Source of the DNA: Oscillospiraceae bacterium
Lineage (GTDB): Bacteria > Bacillota > Clostridia > UBA1212 > UBA1255
NCBI GenBank assembly: GCA_015069185.1
Contig: SVJB01000003.1
Span: forward strand, 101,402-165,401
Length of the DNA stretch: 64,000 nucleotides
Direction of reading: 5' to 3'
Shown: positions 11,773-21,975 of the stretch, piece by piece
Layout: the number at the start of each line of letters is the position of its first letter
Numbering within the stretch: position 1 is the first letter of the stretch
Program-made: the position numbers and the translations under genes
The notes under the pieces: generated by a model
Database searches by the model: none
What the model saw: only the letters and a program-made list of their open reading frames with translations
What the model was told of the DNA's origin: nothing

Positions 11773-11788
11773 TATATGATGGTATAAT

Positions 11789-11822
11789 GTGTAGAATGTA
11801 ATAAACATTTTACACATTTTTT
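11789..11822 (+). terminator. Putative rho-independent terminator after rnhA-nudix
   Basis: gtgtagaatgt-aataa-acattttacac hairpin (one G-U) followed by attttttc. Confidence 0.6.
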
Positions 11823-11839
11823 CACAAGGAGGAAGATAA

Positions 11840-12730
11840 ATGGAATATATCCTATCAACAGATAAAATTTCTAAGAAATACAAGAAATGTCTGGCAGTAG
11901 ATCAAGTGAGTATTCATATAAAAAAAGGTGATATTTACGGATTTATCGGTAAGAATGGTGCAGGAAAGACCACTTTCTTAAAAGTTATAAGCGGTCTTAT
12001 ATATCCGACTGCCGGAACTATGAATGTACCTGCAAAGATGGGAGTGCTTATTGAGAGTCCCGGATTCTATGGAAATATGACAGCCGTTGAGAATGTAAGG
12101 CTTAAAATGAAATACGCAGGGTTGGAGGATAACGGAGGCGCCTTAGAATTAGTTAAGCTCGTAGGCTTGGATCCTGATAGCAACAAGAAGGCGAGTGATT
12201 TTTCTCTGGGAATGAAACAACGTCTTGGTATTGCATTGGCTCTTGTTGGCGATCCTGAATTGATGGTGCTTGATGAACCTATAAATGGCTTAGATCCACA
12301 AGGCATAGTCGAGATGCGTGATATCATTATGAAACTTAATCAGGAACGAGGCATAACATTTATCATTGCCAGTCATATTCTGGAAGAATTATCAAAAACA
12401 GCCACTCGATACGGCATTATTAACGAGGGCAGACTGATTCTGGAAATATCAAATGAAGAGCTTAACGAGCGATTGTCAGAGAGAATAGTGATGAATGTTG
12501 ATGACATCGTAGCTGCATATAAAATACTTACAGAAAAAGGATATAAATCTGTGAAAAGAGATGCACACGGGCAACTATATGTATTTGATAATGGTGCAGA
12601 TAGCAGTGAGATAGTAAGGGCACTGGTGCTTGGCGGCGTGCGGGTATACACAATCCAAAAACACAGAGAATCCTTAGAGGAGTTCTACCTGAGTGTAACA
12701 GCTAAGAACAGGGGAGGTGCGGCTCAATGA
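11840..12730 (+). CDS. ABC transporter ATP-binding protein
   Basis: Walker A GKNGAGKTT, signature FSLGMKQRLGIALAL, Walker B LMVLDEP. Confidence 0.94.
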   Translation: MEYILSTDKISKKYKKCLAVDQVSIHIKKGDIYGFIGKNGAGKTTFLKVISGLIYPTAGTMNVPAKMGVLIESPGFYGNMTAVENVRLKMKYAGLEDNGGALELVKLVGLDPDSNKKASDFSLGMKQRLGIALALVGDPELMVLDEPINGLDPQGIVEMRDIIMKLNQERGITFIIASHILEELSKTATRYGIINEGRLILEISNEELNERLSERIVMNVDDIVAAYKILTEKGYKSVKRDAHGQLYVFDNGADSSEIVRALVLGGVRVYTIQKHRESLEEFYLSVTAKNRGGAAQ

Positions 12731-13542
12731 AAGGCGTGATAAAAGCCGATATAAGCAGAATGGTACGCAACAAGCTAACATGGATATTCATAGTTATATC
12801 TGTTGCAGGTGTGCTGATGACAACAGGTATGTATGCGCTGATGACTTTACTGGCAGAAAATATACCGGCAGATGAGGGCGGCGCTATGATGGGCGCGTTT
12901 GCTATAAATAGTTATGAAACACTTTTTGCCGGTACGTATAATTCTGATGTTTTAATTCTCATTGTAACAGTAATGGCCGTGTTATTTGCCAGCGCACCAT
13001 ACAGAAGTGGTTTTATCAAGACAATCAGTGAATACGTAAAGCCAAGATACAAACTGATTGTTTCTGAATATGTTTGCATATTTATTTACAGCGTAATAAT
13101 TGCCTTTGTGGCAGGAATAGCTGCTTTCTTGTTTGGAGGACTTATGTTTAAGGGCCTCTTTGCCTCTGTTACTACAAAGCTGTTACTCAAACTACTGGGA
13201 TTCGTTGCCGGCCATAGTTTATTACTTGGCACATTTGCGTGTATGATAGTTGGCATGACAAATGTATTGAAGAATACTGCTCTGACTCTGATTAGCAGTC
13301 TACTATATGCATCAGGCTTTGGTACTATGATTTACCAGTTAATCTCGATAGCACTCTTCCGACTTAATCTTTGTTCGGAGAGTTTTGCATTGGCGGATTA
13401 TACAGTTATTGGTAATATATATGGCATGACAGCAGATTCTATGGGAGATGATATAATCCGTGTTGCAATTGTATGTGTCATTGTGGCGCTATTATCTATG
13501 ACTGTATCCTCATTGATGATAGAAAAGCAGGATATAAAATAA
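12727..13542 (+). CDS. ABC transporter permease (ABC-2-like)
   Basis: Overlaps ATPase gene by 4 nt; multiple TM segments. Confidence 0.8.
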   Translation: MKGVIKADISRMVRNKLTWIFIVISVAGVLMTTGMYALMTLLAENIPADEGGAMMGAFAINSYETLFAGTYNSDVLILIVTVMAVLFASAPYRSGFIKTISEYVKPRYKLIVSEYVCIFIYSVIIAFVAGIAAFLFGGLMFKGLFASVTTKLLLKLLGFVAGHSLLLGTFACMIVGMTNVLKNTALTLISSLLYASGFGTMIYQLISIALFRLNLCSESFALADYTVIGNIYGMTADSMGDDIIRVAIVCVIVALLSMTVSSLMIEKQDIK

Positions 13543-13563
13543 TCAAAGAGAATTATATAATAA

Positions 13564-13596
13564 TAAGGCAGCAAGGATTTAAATCCTGCTGCCTTA
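13564..13596. terminator. Bidirectional terminator hairpin between convergent permease and SASP genes
   Basis: taaggcagcaaggattt/aaatcctgctgcctta inverted repeat with a single bulge. Confidence 0.65.
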
Positions 13597-13614
13597 AGTT
13601 TTATCCGGTAAAAC

Positions 13615-13791
13615 TTATTTGTTCTTGTTGTTCTTAGCATACTGCTCAAAAACTTTTTGTGTGATTCTGCCACCAATAGAACCATTCTCTCTTGAAGTCT
13701 TGTCACCGTTATAACCATGATTAAGCTGAACACCGAGCTCATTTGCTACTTCATACTTCATCTGATCAAAAGCACTGTTTTTCTTTGCCAT
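13615..13791 (-). CDS. Alpha/beta-type small acid-soluble spore protein
   Basis: Reverse strand translates to MAKKNSAFDQMKYEVANELGVQLNHGYNGDKTSRENGSIGGRITQKVFEQYAKNNKNK (58 aa); classic KYEVANELGV and GYNGDxTSRENGSIGGR SASP motifs; absent from supplied ORF list. Confidence 0.95.
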   Translation of the reverse strand: MAKKNSAFDQMKYEVANELGVQLNHGYNGDKTSRENGSIGGRITQKVFEQYAKNNKNK

Positions 13792-13901
13792 TCTTTCTCA
13801 CCACACTTATTTTCTGTTTGACGCAAAGTTTCTTTGTGAAAATCACTTTGCATCTATATTTTGTTCCGATAAGTGTGAAATATTCTGTAAAAAAATGGAA
13901 A

Positions 13902-14663
13902 TTACATAAGGTGGCTTACCAACATTGCGAATGGCTTTGTAAATAGTTCCATAAGTATTTGTGTAGGTTTGCCCAAGAAGAATGAATATACTCCTGGGAC
14001 AAAGTACAATAATGCTATAAAACCTACAAAAATGAATAAATTATATTTCTCAATATTGTACAGACTGCGGGCGCATCTATACGGAAGAAAATTAACTATC
14101 AGTCTGTAACCATCAAAGCCGGGCAACGGCAGCAGATGGAAAACTGTAAGCGCAATGCCAATCCATACCATTTTCATGAGCATTATAAGGAAGCATGTAT
14201 ATACAACCGATCCTTTACCAATATCTAACATATGCTGTAGTAGTTCCCAGGGGGCATTAAGATAAGGCCAGAAACCTCCTGTATATACTAAATCAAAAAA
14301 TGATCCGATATAGTAAAGTAAGAAGAACAAGAAAGAGGCAATAAATGCAAATAATAAACCTCCTACGGGGCCCGACAAAATCTGAATTGCCGTATCTCTC
14401 TTTATATGTTTATAATTCTGAGACTGTGTAGGTATTACTTTTCCAAAGCCGATACCACAGAATATTAAACAAATAAAGCCGATTATATTAATATGTCTTA
14501 ATGGGTTTAACGTAAGAAAACCACTTAAAGCCGGTGTATCATCACCTAACCTTTTTGCTGTCCACGCCTGCGCATAGCCTCTGAAAGAAAAGAAAAACAT
14601 ATATGCAGGTATGCTAAGTAATATTAATACTATATTTGAAGAACTAAAAGCATTTTGTAACAT
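13902..14663 (-). CDS. Site-2-protease/M50-like membrane protein lacking the HExxH residues
   Basis: RGYAQAWTAKRLGDDTPALSGFLTLNPLRHINIIGFICLIFCGIGFGK, SGPVGGLL, LLPLPGFDGYRLI align to S2P-family proteins, but HEYAH is RGYAQ. Confidence 0.8.
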   Translation of the reverse strand: MLQNAFSSSNIVLILLSIPAYMFFFSFRGYAQAWTAKRLGDDTPALSGFLTLNPLRHINIIGFICLIFCGIGFGKVIPTQSQNYKHIKRDTAIQILSGPVGGLLFAFIASFLFFLLYYIGSFFDLVYTGGFWPYLNAPWELLQHMLDIGKGSVVYTCFLIMLMKMVWIGIALTVFHLLPLPGFDGYRLIVNFLPYRCARSLYNIEKYNLFIFVGFIALLYFVPGVYSFFLGKPTQILMELFTKPFAMLVSHLM

Positions 14664-14775
14664 TGTTGCCTCCTGTGAAAAACAAATTATATTATAAAAA
14701 TATTCTTCGTGGAAAGTATAACACTAAACGCATGTTCTCGCAACTTTGATGAGAAAATCACATTTTTACAATTAA

Positions 14776-14829
14776 AATATAAGATATTTGTCAAAAAAGA
14801 TTGACTTTTTCTGGCAAATATCTTATATT
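14776..14829 (+). promoter_or_regulatory. Promoter embedded in a large inverted repeat upstream of the PadR-like regulator
   Basis: Perfect 15-bp arms AATATAAGATATTTG (14776-14790) / CAAATATCTTATATT (14815-14829); TTGACT-17-TATATT at 14801-14829. Confidence 0.65.
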
Positions 14830-14917
14830 ATTAAGCAGTTTATACTTTGGGATTGTATAGACTGTTAATAATAAGTTAATTGATGATATCACTTGTTGAA
14901 ACGAAGTAAGAAAGAGC

Positions 14918-15271
14918 GTGATTAGTGTGGGTTACGAAAATACAATTGGAGAGAATTTAAGATTTGGTATTACAGAGATGCTTATACTTAAGTTGTTATC
15001 CGAAGAAGATAAATATGTTTATCAGATTGCACAGGATCTTGGTGTACGTACCAATAAAGCATTTGATTTTAAAGCTGTTGCATTATATTTACCGCTATAC
15101 CGTCTGGTCGAGAGAGGTCTGGTAGAGGAACGCAAAGAAATGGTTGTAGGCAAGCGTTTTCGTAAATACTATCACCTGAATGATACAGGAAAGATATATT
15201 TTGAAGCTGTTCAGAAAGAATATCGTAACATGGCAGCCGGCGTCGATATGATTATGGAATGGGATAAATAA
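14918..15271 (+). CDS. PadR-family winged-helix transcriptional regulator
   Basis: TEMLILKLLSEEDKYVYQIAQDL...LYLPLYRLVERGLVEERKE...RFRKYYHLNDTGKIYFE. Confidence 0.8.
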   Translation: MISVGYENTIGENLRFGITEMLILKLLSEEDKYVYQIAQDLGVRTNKAFDFKAVALYLPLYRLVERGLVEERKEMVVGKRFRKYYHLNDTGKIYFEAVQKEYRNMAAGVDMIMEWDK

Positions 15272-15306
15272 ATATCGACAAAATATTTTTTATAATGTAC
15301 TATATA

Positions 15307-15338
15307 ACAATCGCATATATGTGCGGTTGTTTTTTTTG
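15307..15338 (+). terminator. Rho-independent terminator
   Basis: acaatcgca-tatatg-tgcggttgt stem followed by eight T. Confidence 0.75.
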
Positions 15339-15358
15339 AATTAAAGGTGGAGTAAAAC

Positions 15359-17221
15359 ATGGCTGACAAAAGAGAATTCTTACCTGTTTCACAGGAAGAT
15401 ATGGAAAAAAGAGGCTGGAAAGAGTGTGATTTTATATTAGTAAGTGCAGATGCTTATGTGGATCACCCTTCTTTTGCCGCTGCTATTATAAGCAGAGTCC
15501 TGGAAAAGAATGGATACAGAGTAGGTATTATAGCGCAGCCTGATTATAATAATCCTGAGTCGGTGACGGTGCTTGGCAAACCAAAATATGGCTTCCTTGT
15601 CAGTGGTGGTAACATGGACACTATGGTAAGTCACTATACTGTTGCCAAGAATAAACGTACATATGATTATTATTCACCGGGTGGCAAGATGGGTTACAGA
15701 CCGGATCGTGCTACTATTGTATATACTAAAATGATACGCCGTAAGTACGGAAATATTCCCATAATAATAGGCGGTATAGAGGCATCTTTGCGACGCATGG
15801 CACATTATGACTATTGGAGCGATCGGGTTATGAAATCCATTCTTATCGACTCTAATGCAGATATTATATCATATGGAATGGGCGAGAAGTCTATTGTAGA
15901 GATTGCAGATTGCCTGCAAGGTGGATTGGATATTAAGGATATTACTTTCGTCCGTGGTACAGTATATAAGACTAAGAATATAGATAATGTAACAGACTAT
16001 ATCATGTTGCCGTCTTTTGAAAATATATTAAATGATAAGAAAAAGTTTGCAGAGAGCTTTTATATACAATATTGTAATACCTCGCCTCAAAATTCAAAGA
16101 CACTGATAGAACCATATGCAAATATGTATATAGTACAGAACATTCCTGCAGAGCCTCTTACTACCCGTGAAATGGATAGTGTGTATTCTTTGAAATATGT
16201 AGGAGATTACCATCCTATGTATGAGGAACAAGGTGGCATCCCTGCTATTAAAGAAGTAAAATTCAGTGTTATTTCAGGCCGTGGTTGTTTTGGAGGATGT
16301 AGCTTCTGTGCACTTACTTTTCACCAGGGAAGGACTGTACAGACTCGTAGCCATGAGTCTATAATTGCCGAGGCTACGCGCCTTACATGGGACAAGGATT
16401 TTAAAGGGTATATTAATGATATCAGTGCACCTACTGCCAATTTCAGGAAACCTTCATGTCAGAAGCAATTAGAGCATGGTGTTTGCAAGAAACGGCAGTG
16501 TTTATTCCCCAAACCTTGCCCAAATATGGAGGTAGATCATTCGGATTTTATATCACTCTTACGTAAGATGCGTCAGATACCGGGAGTTAAGAAAGTATTT
16601 ATCAGATCAGGTATTAGGTTTGACTACTTGCTTGCAGACCCGAAATGTGACAGTCTGATTAAGGAATTATGCGAACATCATATAAGTGGCCAGCTTAAGG
16701 TGGCGCCGGAGCATGTAAGTGATAATGTGCTACGACACATGGGTAAGCCTCGTGTGAACGTTTATAATGAGTTTGTTGAGAAATATAGGAAAGCTAACCA
16801 GCAATTGGGTAAGCCTCAGTATGTGGTGCCGTATCTGATGTCATCCCATCCCGGCTCTACGCTTAAAGACGCTATAGCTTTGGCTGAGTATTTAAGAGAA
16901 ATAAAGTATTCACCGGAACAAGTGCAGGATTTCTATCCGACGCCATCTACAATATCTACATGCATGTACTATACGGGATATGATCCCAGAACGATGGAGC
17001 CGGTATATGTTGCCAGAAGTAGCGGGGAGAAAGCAATGCAACGTGCATTGATACAATTCCGCAATCCGAAGAACTACGATTTGGTACATAAAGCGCTCTG
17101 TCTTGCAGGTAGGGAAGATTTGATAGGCACAGGGCCTAAGTGTCTTATACGTGAGAAATACGTCAAATCCTCTTCTCGGCCTTCTGGTGCAGGCGGTAGA
17201 GGACGTTCAAAGCTTCGATAG
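15359..17221 (+). CDS. YgiQ-family radical SAM protein
   Basis: [16 protein letters not shown] radical SAM CxxxCxxC; full-length UPF0313-like N-terminus ([14 protein letters not shown]). Confidence 0.93.
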   Translation: MADKREFLPVSQEDMEKRGWKECDFILVSADAYVDHPSFAAAIISRVLEKNGYRVGIIAQPDYNNPESVTVLGKPKYGFLVSGGNMDTMVSHYTVAKNKRTYDYYSPGGKMGYRPDRATIVYTKMIRRKYGNIPIIIGGIEASLRRMAHYDYWSDRVMKSILIDSNADIISYGMGEKSIVEIADCLQGGLDIKDITFVRGTVYKTKNIDNVTDYIMLPSFENILNDKKKFAESFYIQYCNTSPQNSKTLIEPYANMYIVQNIPAEPLTTREMDSVYSLKYVGDYHPMYEEQGGIPAIKEVKFSVISGRGCFGGCSFCALTFHQGRTVQTRSHESIIAEATRLTWDKDFKGYINDISAPTANFRKPSCQKQLEHGVCKKRQCLFPKPCPNMEVDHSDFISLLRKMRQIPGVKKVFIRSGIRFDYLLADPKCDSLIKELCEHHISGQLKVAPEHVSDNVLRHMGKPRVNVYNEFVEKYRKANQQLGKPQYVVPYLMSSHPGSTLKDAIALAEYLREIKYSPEQVQDFYPTPSTISTCMYYTGYDPRTMEPVYVARSSGEKAMQRALIQFRNPKNYDLVHKALCLAGREDLIGTGPKCLIREKYVKSSSRPSGAGGRGRSKLR

Positions 17222-19793
17222 GAGTCAGCTCCTGTACATTGATTTCTTTAAGCTCCGCAATGATTTCATCTTGCATTACAGTATTTGCTGTATAAGCAAG
17301 CAGGTCCATATCGGAGCTTATTTGTGTTTTAGATGATTTACCTGATTTTTTACCGGCTTGAATATTTTGATTATCTATTTGTGCCAGGATTTCCTTTGCT
17401 CTTGCAGTTACAGCTGTAGGTATACCGGCTAGTGATGCTACACTAATACCATAGCTTCCATCTGCACCACCGCGTTTTATTTTATGAAGGAAAGTGATAT
17501 CTTCGCCTTTCTTTTTTACAGTCACGCAGTAATTTTTCACAGCAGGTAAAGATTTTTCTAGTTCTGTGAGTTCGTGGTAATGTGTGGCAAACATTGCGCG
17601 GCATTTAAGAGAATTAACAATATATTCCAATACAGCCCAAGCAATTGACAGACCGTCAAATGTACTGGTGCCGCGGCCGATCTCATCCAGAATCATAAAG
17701 CTGTTTTCTGTGGCGTTTGACAGAATATTGGCAACTTCTGACATTTCTACCATGAACGTACTCTGACCGGATGCCAGGTCATCTGATGCGCCTACACGGG
17801 TGAAAAGCTTATCCACTATTGATATTTCGGCTTCGCTTGCAGGCACAAAGCAACCTGCCTGTGCCATTATGAGCATTAATGCCACTTGACGCATGTATGT
17901 GGATTTACCAGCCATGTTAGGACCGGTAATGACAAGCATCATATCTTCTGCGTCGTTTATATAAACATCGTTAGGCACGAATTCACCGTTTCCGATAACC
18001 TGCTCAACCACAGGGTGTCTGCCGTCTTTTATAGATATGACTTTACCCGATGTGCCCTGAGGGTGAATTATAGGCTTGCAGTAATTATTTCTGTCTGCTA
18101 CTTCAGCGAAGCTCAGTAGAGTATCCAGTATAGCCAGAGAATCTGCTGTAAGCTTGAGTGAGTCTGCGTATCCTGCAGCAGTATCTCTTACATCGCTAAA
18201 GAGCTGACTCTCTAAACGTATTAATCTTTCTTCGCCACCGATTATCATGTCTTCCATTTTCTTAAGCTCGTCGGTAATGTAACGCTCATTATTTACGAGA
18301 GTTTGCTTGCGAATATATGTAGGCGGTACCAGATCTTTATACGAATTTGTGACCTCTATGTAGTAGCCAAATACTTTGTTGTAGCTGACTTTAAGATTCT
18401 TAATTCCTGTCTTTTCTCTTTCTTGAGCTTCGTATGATGCAAGATATGTTTTACCGTTTGTTGTTACTTCACGATATTGATCTACCTCTGCGCTATAGCC
18501 TGCGCGGATATATCCACCATCTTTGAGCAGTGCAGGTGGATCATCTACAATGGCTGCTTCTAAGAGTGAGTGAAGCTGGGGCAGAGGATCAATGGAGCCA
18601 ATCAAGGTGTTAAGGAGCGTAGCCCGTTGGCTGTAAGGGGAGAGAGTCTCTTTTATGTAAGGGAGCTTGCCTAGTGAGTGCCTTAATGACACCATATCAC
18701 GCGGAGAGGCTGTACCCAGCAGAATTCTGCCCACTACACGCTCTATGTCATATATTCCGTCAAGGAATTCACGTAGCTGACTGCGTAGCATAAAGCCCTC
18801 TTTGAAAATACTAACTGCGTCCAGACGTTCGTTTATAGCATCAACATCTATAAGTGGTTGATCTATCCATCTTTTAAGACATCTGCCGCCCATAGAAGTT
18901 ACTGTTTTATCAATAACCCACAGCAGGCTGCCTTTCTTTTGTTTATCTCTCATGGTCTGACTGATTTCCAGATTACGTCTGGAAGAAGCGTCAATTGCCA
19001 TGTATTCATCAAATTTATAGTAAGAAACTTTGATGTTCTTATCCAGCGACATTTTTTGAGTGTCTTCCATGTAACGGATAAGTGTACCGGCTGCTCTGGT
19101 GCGTAGCTCGTCTTGCTTGCAGCCATTGTCATTCAAACTTTGAACCGCAAGATCATAATCAAAGAATTCTTCAGGAAGTACTCCTACGTATGCACGACTG
19201 ATTGTGTCTGTAAATGTTCGAATTTTATTTATTGATTCAGATTTATTATTTATAATAATCTCTGCAGGCGCAATTCTGGCAATCTCATCTGCCAGATGAT
19301 TGTAGGTACGACCAAATGTGAGGGAAGTAGCATATAGCTGTCCCGTTGATATATCTGCAAAGGCCAGTCCATACATAGAGCGAAACTCAAAAATCGACAT
19401 AATATAATTGTTACCGCGGTGCTCAAGCATCTTGTCTTCTACAACTGTGCCGGGAGTATATATCCTTACAATATCGCGTTTAACAATACCTTTGCAGGTT
19501 GCCGGATCTTCTAACTGCTCGCCGATAGCAACTTTATAACCCTTGCTTATTAATTTACTTATATATGAGAGTGCTGCGTGGTATGGAACACCACACATAG
19601 GCGCTCTCTCTTTAAGTCCGCAGTCCTTGCCTGTAAGTACAAGCTCCAACTCCCTGGAAGCTGTCACTGCGTCATCAAAAAACATTTCATAAAAATCTCC
19701 CAGCCTAAAAAACAAAATACAATCCGGACATTTTTTCTTAACGTCCAGATATTGTTTCATCATTGGAGTAACATTTGCTTCAATATCAGGCAT
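17163..19793 (-). CDS. mutS: DNA mismatch repair protein MutS
   Basis: [64 protein letters not shown]. Confidence 0.97.
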   Translation of the reverse strand: MPDIEANVTPMMKQYLDVKKKCPDCILFFRLGDFYEMFFDDAVTASRELELVLTGKDCGLKERAPMCGVPYHAALSYISKLISKGYKVAIGEQLEDPATCKGIVKRDIVRIYTPGTVVEDKMLEHRGNNYIMSIFEFRSMYGLAFADISTGQLYATSLTFGRTYNHLADEIARIAPAEIIINNKSESINKIRTFTDTISRAYVGVLPEEFFDYDLAVQSLNDNGCKQDELRTRAAGTLIRYMEDTQKMSLDKNIKVSYYKFDEYMAIDASSRRNLEISQTMRDKQKKGSLLWVIDKTVTSMGGRCLKRWIDQPLIDVDAINERLDAVSIFKEGFMLRSQLREFLDGIYDIERVVGRILLGTASPRDMVSLRHSLGKLPYIKETLSPYSQRATLLNTLIGSIDPLPQLHSLLEAAIVDDPPALLKDGGYIRAGYSAEVDQYREVTTNGKTYLASYEAQEREKTGIKNLKVSYNKVFGYYIEVTNSYKDLVPPTYIRKQTLVNNERYITDELKKMEDMIIGGEERLIRLESQLFSDVRDTAAGYADSLKLTADSLAILDTLLSFAEVADRNNYCKPIIHPQGTSGKVISIKDGRHPVVEQVIGNGEFVPNDVYINDAEDMMLVITGPNMAGKSTYMRQVALMLIMAQAGCFVPASEAEISIVDKLFTRVGASDDLASGQSTFMVEMSEVANILSNATENSFMILDEIGRGTSTFDGLSIAWAVLEYIVNSLKCRAMFATHYHELTELEKSLPAVKNYCVTVKKKGEDITFLHKIKRGGADGSYGISVASLAGIPTAVTARAKEILAQIDNQNIQAGKKSGKSSKTQISSDMDLLAYTANTVMQDEIIAELKEINVQELTPIEALNVLYRLHQKAEKRI

Positions 19794-19825
19794 GGGAGTA
19801 AACCTTCTTCATTATATATTTGTAA

Positions 19826-20203
19826 TCAGTGGCAGCCGCCGCATGATGAACAGTTGCCGCTGCATGAAGAGCCACCGTTAACAAAATGAGCGATAATCTC
19901 GTTGATAGTCTTCATCATAGACTCAAAGCCTTTCTTACCATCAAAGAAATCTTTTGTAACGCTATATTCGTTGAGTTCTGTCTGCTTTGCCAGAAGCTGA
20001 TCTCTGATAGCTTCTAAACTTTCTTTGCTCTCGTCTTCTCTGGAAGCACGAACCATCTGAGCCTGAAGCTCACGATATTCGCTCATAAGAGTCTGAGCTT
20101 TTTCGTCCTGCATCATAGCAAGCTCTGCATTTTTAAGAGTAATATATGCTGCGCTGTTTACAATAGCTTCGCCTAATTGAGATGCTGCATCTACATAATC
20201 CAT
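19826..20203 (-). CDS. YlbF-family (RicF-like) regulator with Cys-rich C-terminus
   Basis: Helical YlbF-like body (AAYITLKNAELAMMQDEKAQTLMSEYRELQAQM); tail GGSSCSGNCSSCGGCH. Confidence 0.8.
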   Translation of the reverse strand: MDYVDAASQLGEAIVNSAAYITLKNAELAMMQDEKAQTLMSEYRELQAQMVRASREDESKESLEAIRDQLLAKQTELNEYSVTKDFFDGKKGFESMMKTINEIIAHFVNGGSSCSGNCSSCGGCH

Positions 20204-20399
20204 AAAAAATCCTCACTTTTCATAGTGTATTTCGTTCATGGTGAACTTACATATTTTACCACGAGAAATAAGATTTTACAATGTGAAAAAGCTGGGTTTG
20301 GACTGAAAGTTAATTGCATTTTTAATATGACAGAGCTGTTAGTTTAAAAAGTACCCTGCTTTTTCACCATAGGGTGTGAAAATTTAAAAACTCACATCT

Positions 20400-20493
20400 A
20401 GTTTTTGAATTATTGCTTGAAAAATTCAAAAACTGCATCTGTTTTTTGAATTATAGCCCGAAAAATTCAAAAACTGCATCTGGTTTTTGAATT
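20400..20493. repeat. Short array of palindromic repeats (2.3 units, 41-bp period)
   Basis: 35-nt units agtttttgaatt...aattcaaaaact at 20400-20434 and 20441-20475, half unit 20482-20493, separated by gcatct(g) spacers. Confidence 0.8.
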
Positions 20494-20578
20494 CAGGACA
20501 GGCTTCATTAAAAAAATAAATATAGTTTACAACTTGCTTTTTCAACAAATTTATTGTTAAATAAGTCGAGGCGATTTT

Positions 20579-21760
20579 ATGATATACAAATCGATACAGC
20601 AGACCGCAATCAGATTAGGGGTCAGCGAGAGAAGTGTTAGAAGATGGGCTATAGAGGGAAAGATTCCGGGCGCACACAAATTAGGAAGAGACTGGCTGAT
20701 ACCGGCAGGTATTACTGGTCCATCTTCATATGTCGAAAAAGATGCATCAGGAATAAGACAACTTATGAGAGTTCCGCTACCCTTTGTGCGAGGATCTTTT
20801 GAGCCCGGTCATGCTCTTGAATATATAGACAGTTTAAAAGATGAAGATGACAGAAATATCGCCACTGGCGAATATTACTATTTCATAGGCAAATGTAGCA
20901 AAGCGGTTGATGTACTAGACCCATATTTGTGTAGTCCTGACCCAGCGCTTAGATTCACATCAGCTCTTATCTGTTTCTTTGCCAGCTTTGCGTTGGGAAG
21001 GCAACATCTTTCATATTTAACTAAAGACCAGCTTGAGAAACAAATAGAAGAAGGTCTTAATAGTGAAGCAGTACCGGAACTGCATGCTCTTGGCGTTCTA
21101 GTACTAAATATCGTGTATGTATTGATGCATCTACCTCATGATAATCTGCCACTATTGGAGAATCATATCGCATATCTTCCGGAGGGACTTAAGGTTCTTG
21201 GAACATATTTAATGGCATACAAGGCATACCTGAGACGTGAATATGATAAGGCTCTTACTATCGCAGATGTTACAGCAGCGATGTTCAAAGATCCCTATCC
21301 AATAGGAATGTCTCATATTCATATAATCGCTGCAGTAGTTTTGATGAACATGAAGCGCCCTGAGGCGGCCAAAGACAGATTTATGAAGGCCTGGGAGTTA
21401 CTCAAGGATGATGGCATGATAGAAGTTGTATCCGAACATCTTTGGATATTACAGGGCATTCCCGATATATCACTTAAACAGCTGTATCCGAAAAATTATA
21501 ATACCATAATGGATCTTTCTGGAAAGCACATGAGCGCATGGGCCAAAATTCACAGCGAGATAATGAACAAAGAAGTCAGAGTGCATTTGTCTGCTACCGA
21601 GGTTACTATCGCTCTCATGTACGATAGAGGCTGGAGCGCCAAAGAGATAGCAATCCATCTTAATTTTTCGCAAGCCACGGTGCGAAAATACATACAGATT
21701 ATATATGAGAAATTGTCCATCCGTGATAAGAAAGAGCTAAGAGAGTTTATGCTTCATTGA
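20579..21760 (+). CDS. Transcriptional regulator with N-terminal excisionase/MerR-like HTH and C-terminal LuxR-type HTH
   Basis: N-terminus QQTAIRLGVSERSVRRWAIEGKIPGAHKLGRDWLIP; C-terminus LSATEVTIALMYDRGWSAKEIAIHLNFSQATVRKYIQIIYEKLSI. Confidence 0.85.
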   Translation: MIYKSIQQTAIRLGVSERSVRRWAIEGKIPGAHKLGRDWLIPAGITGPSSYVEKDASGIRQLMRVPLPFVRGSFEPGHALEYIDSLKDEDDRNIATGEYYYFIGKCSKAVDVLDPYLCSPDPALRFTSALICFFASFALGRQHLSYLTKDQLEKQIEEGLNSEAVPELHALGVLVLNIVYVLMHLPHDNLPLLENHIAYLPEGLKVLGTYLMAYKAYLRREYDKALTIADVTAAMFKDPYPIGMSHIHIIAAVVLMNMKRPEAAKDRFMKAWELLKDDGMIEVVSEHLWILQGIPDISLKQLYPKNYNTIMDLSGKHMSAWAKIHSEIMNKEVRVHLSATEVTIALMYDRGWSAKEIAIHLNFSQATVRKYIQIIYEKLSIRDKKELREFMLH

Positions 21761-21872
21761 TTGTTAACATTTATAAAAAGAACGTTTTGGCCGTAAACGG
21801 ACATAAATTGTGTCCGTAAAGTGTGTTATGACACGTATTTATCTGAATATTTTAGCTTGATGAAAAGGATTT

Positions 21873-21925
21873 CCGGTGAAAAGATATCAATTTCTTCAGA
21901 GGAATTGATATTTATTTTTCACCGG
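21873..21925 (+). terminator. Long interrupted hairpin, possible terminator/attenuator
   Basis: ccggtgaaaa...atatcaatt-loop-aattgatat...ttttcaccgg, followed by gatttttat. Confidence 0.5.
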
Positions 21926-21975
21926 GATTTTTATATAAATAGGTAAGGTCAATAAAACTAGAAGGAGAGACTTAT

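Noticed and set aside
15359-17221. YgiQ as a candidate activating enzyme for the AraC-GRE fusion
   Set aside because: Sequence is a full-length YgiQ/UPF0313-type radical SAM protein, not the short GRE-AE type, and it is 15 kb away in a housekeeping context.
20400-20493. Possible short CRISPR array
   Set aside because: Spacers are only about 6 nt and identical; repeat is palindromic and AT-rich.
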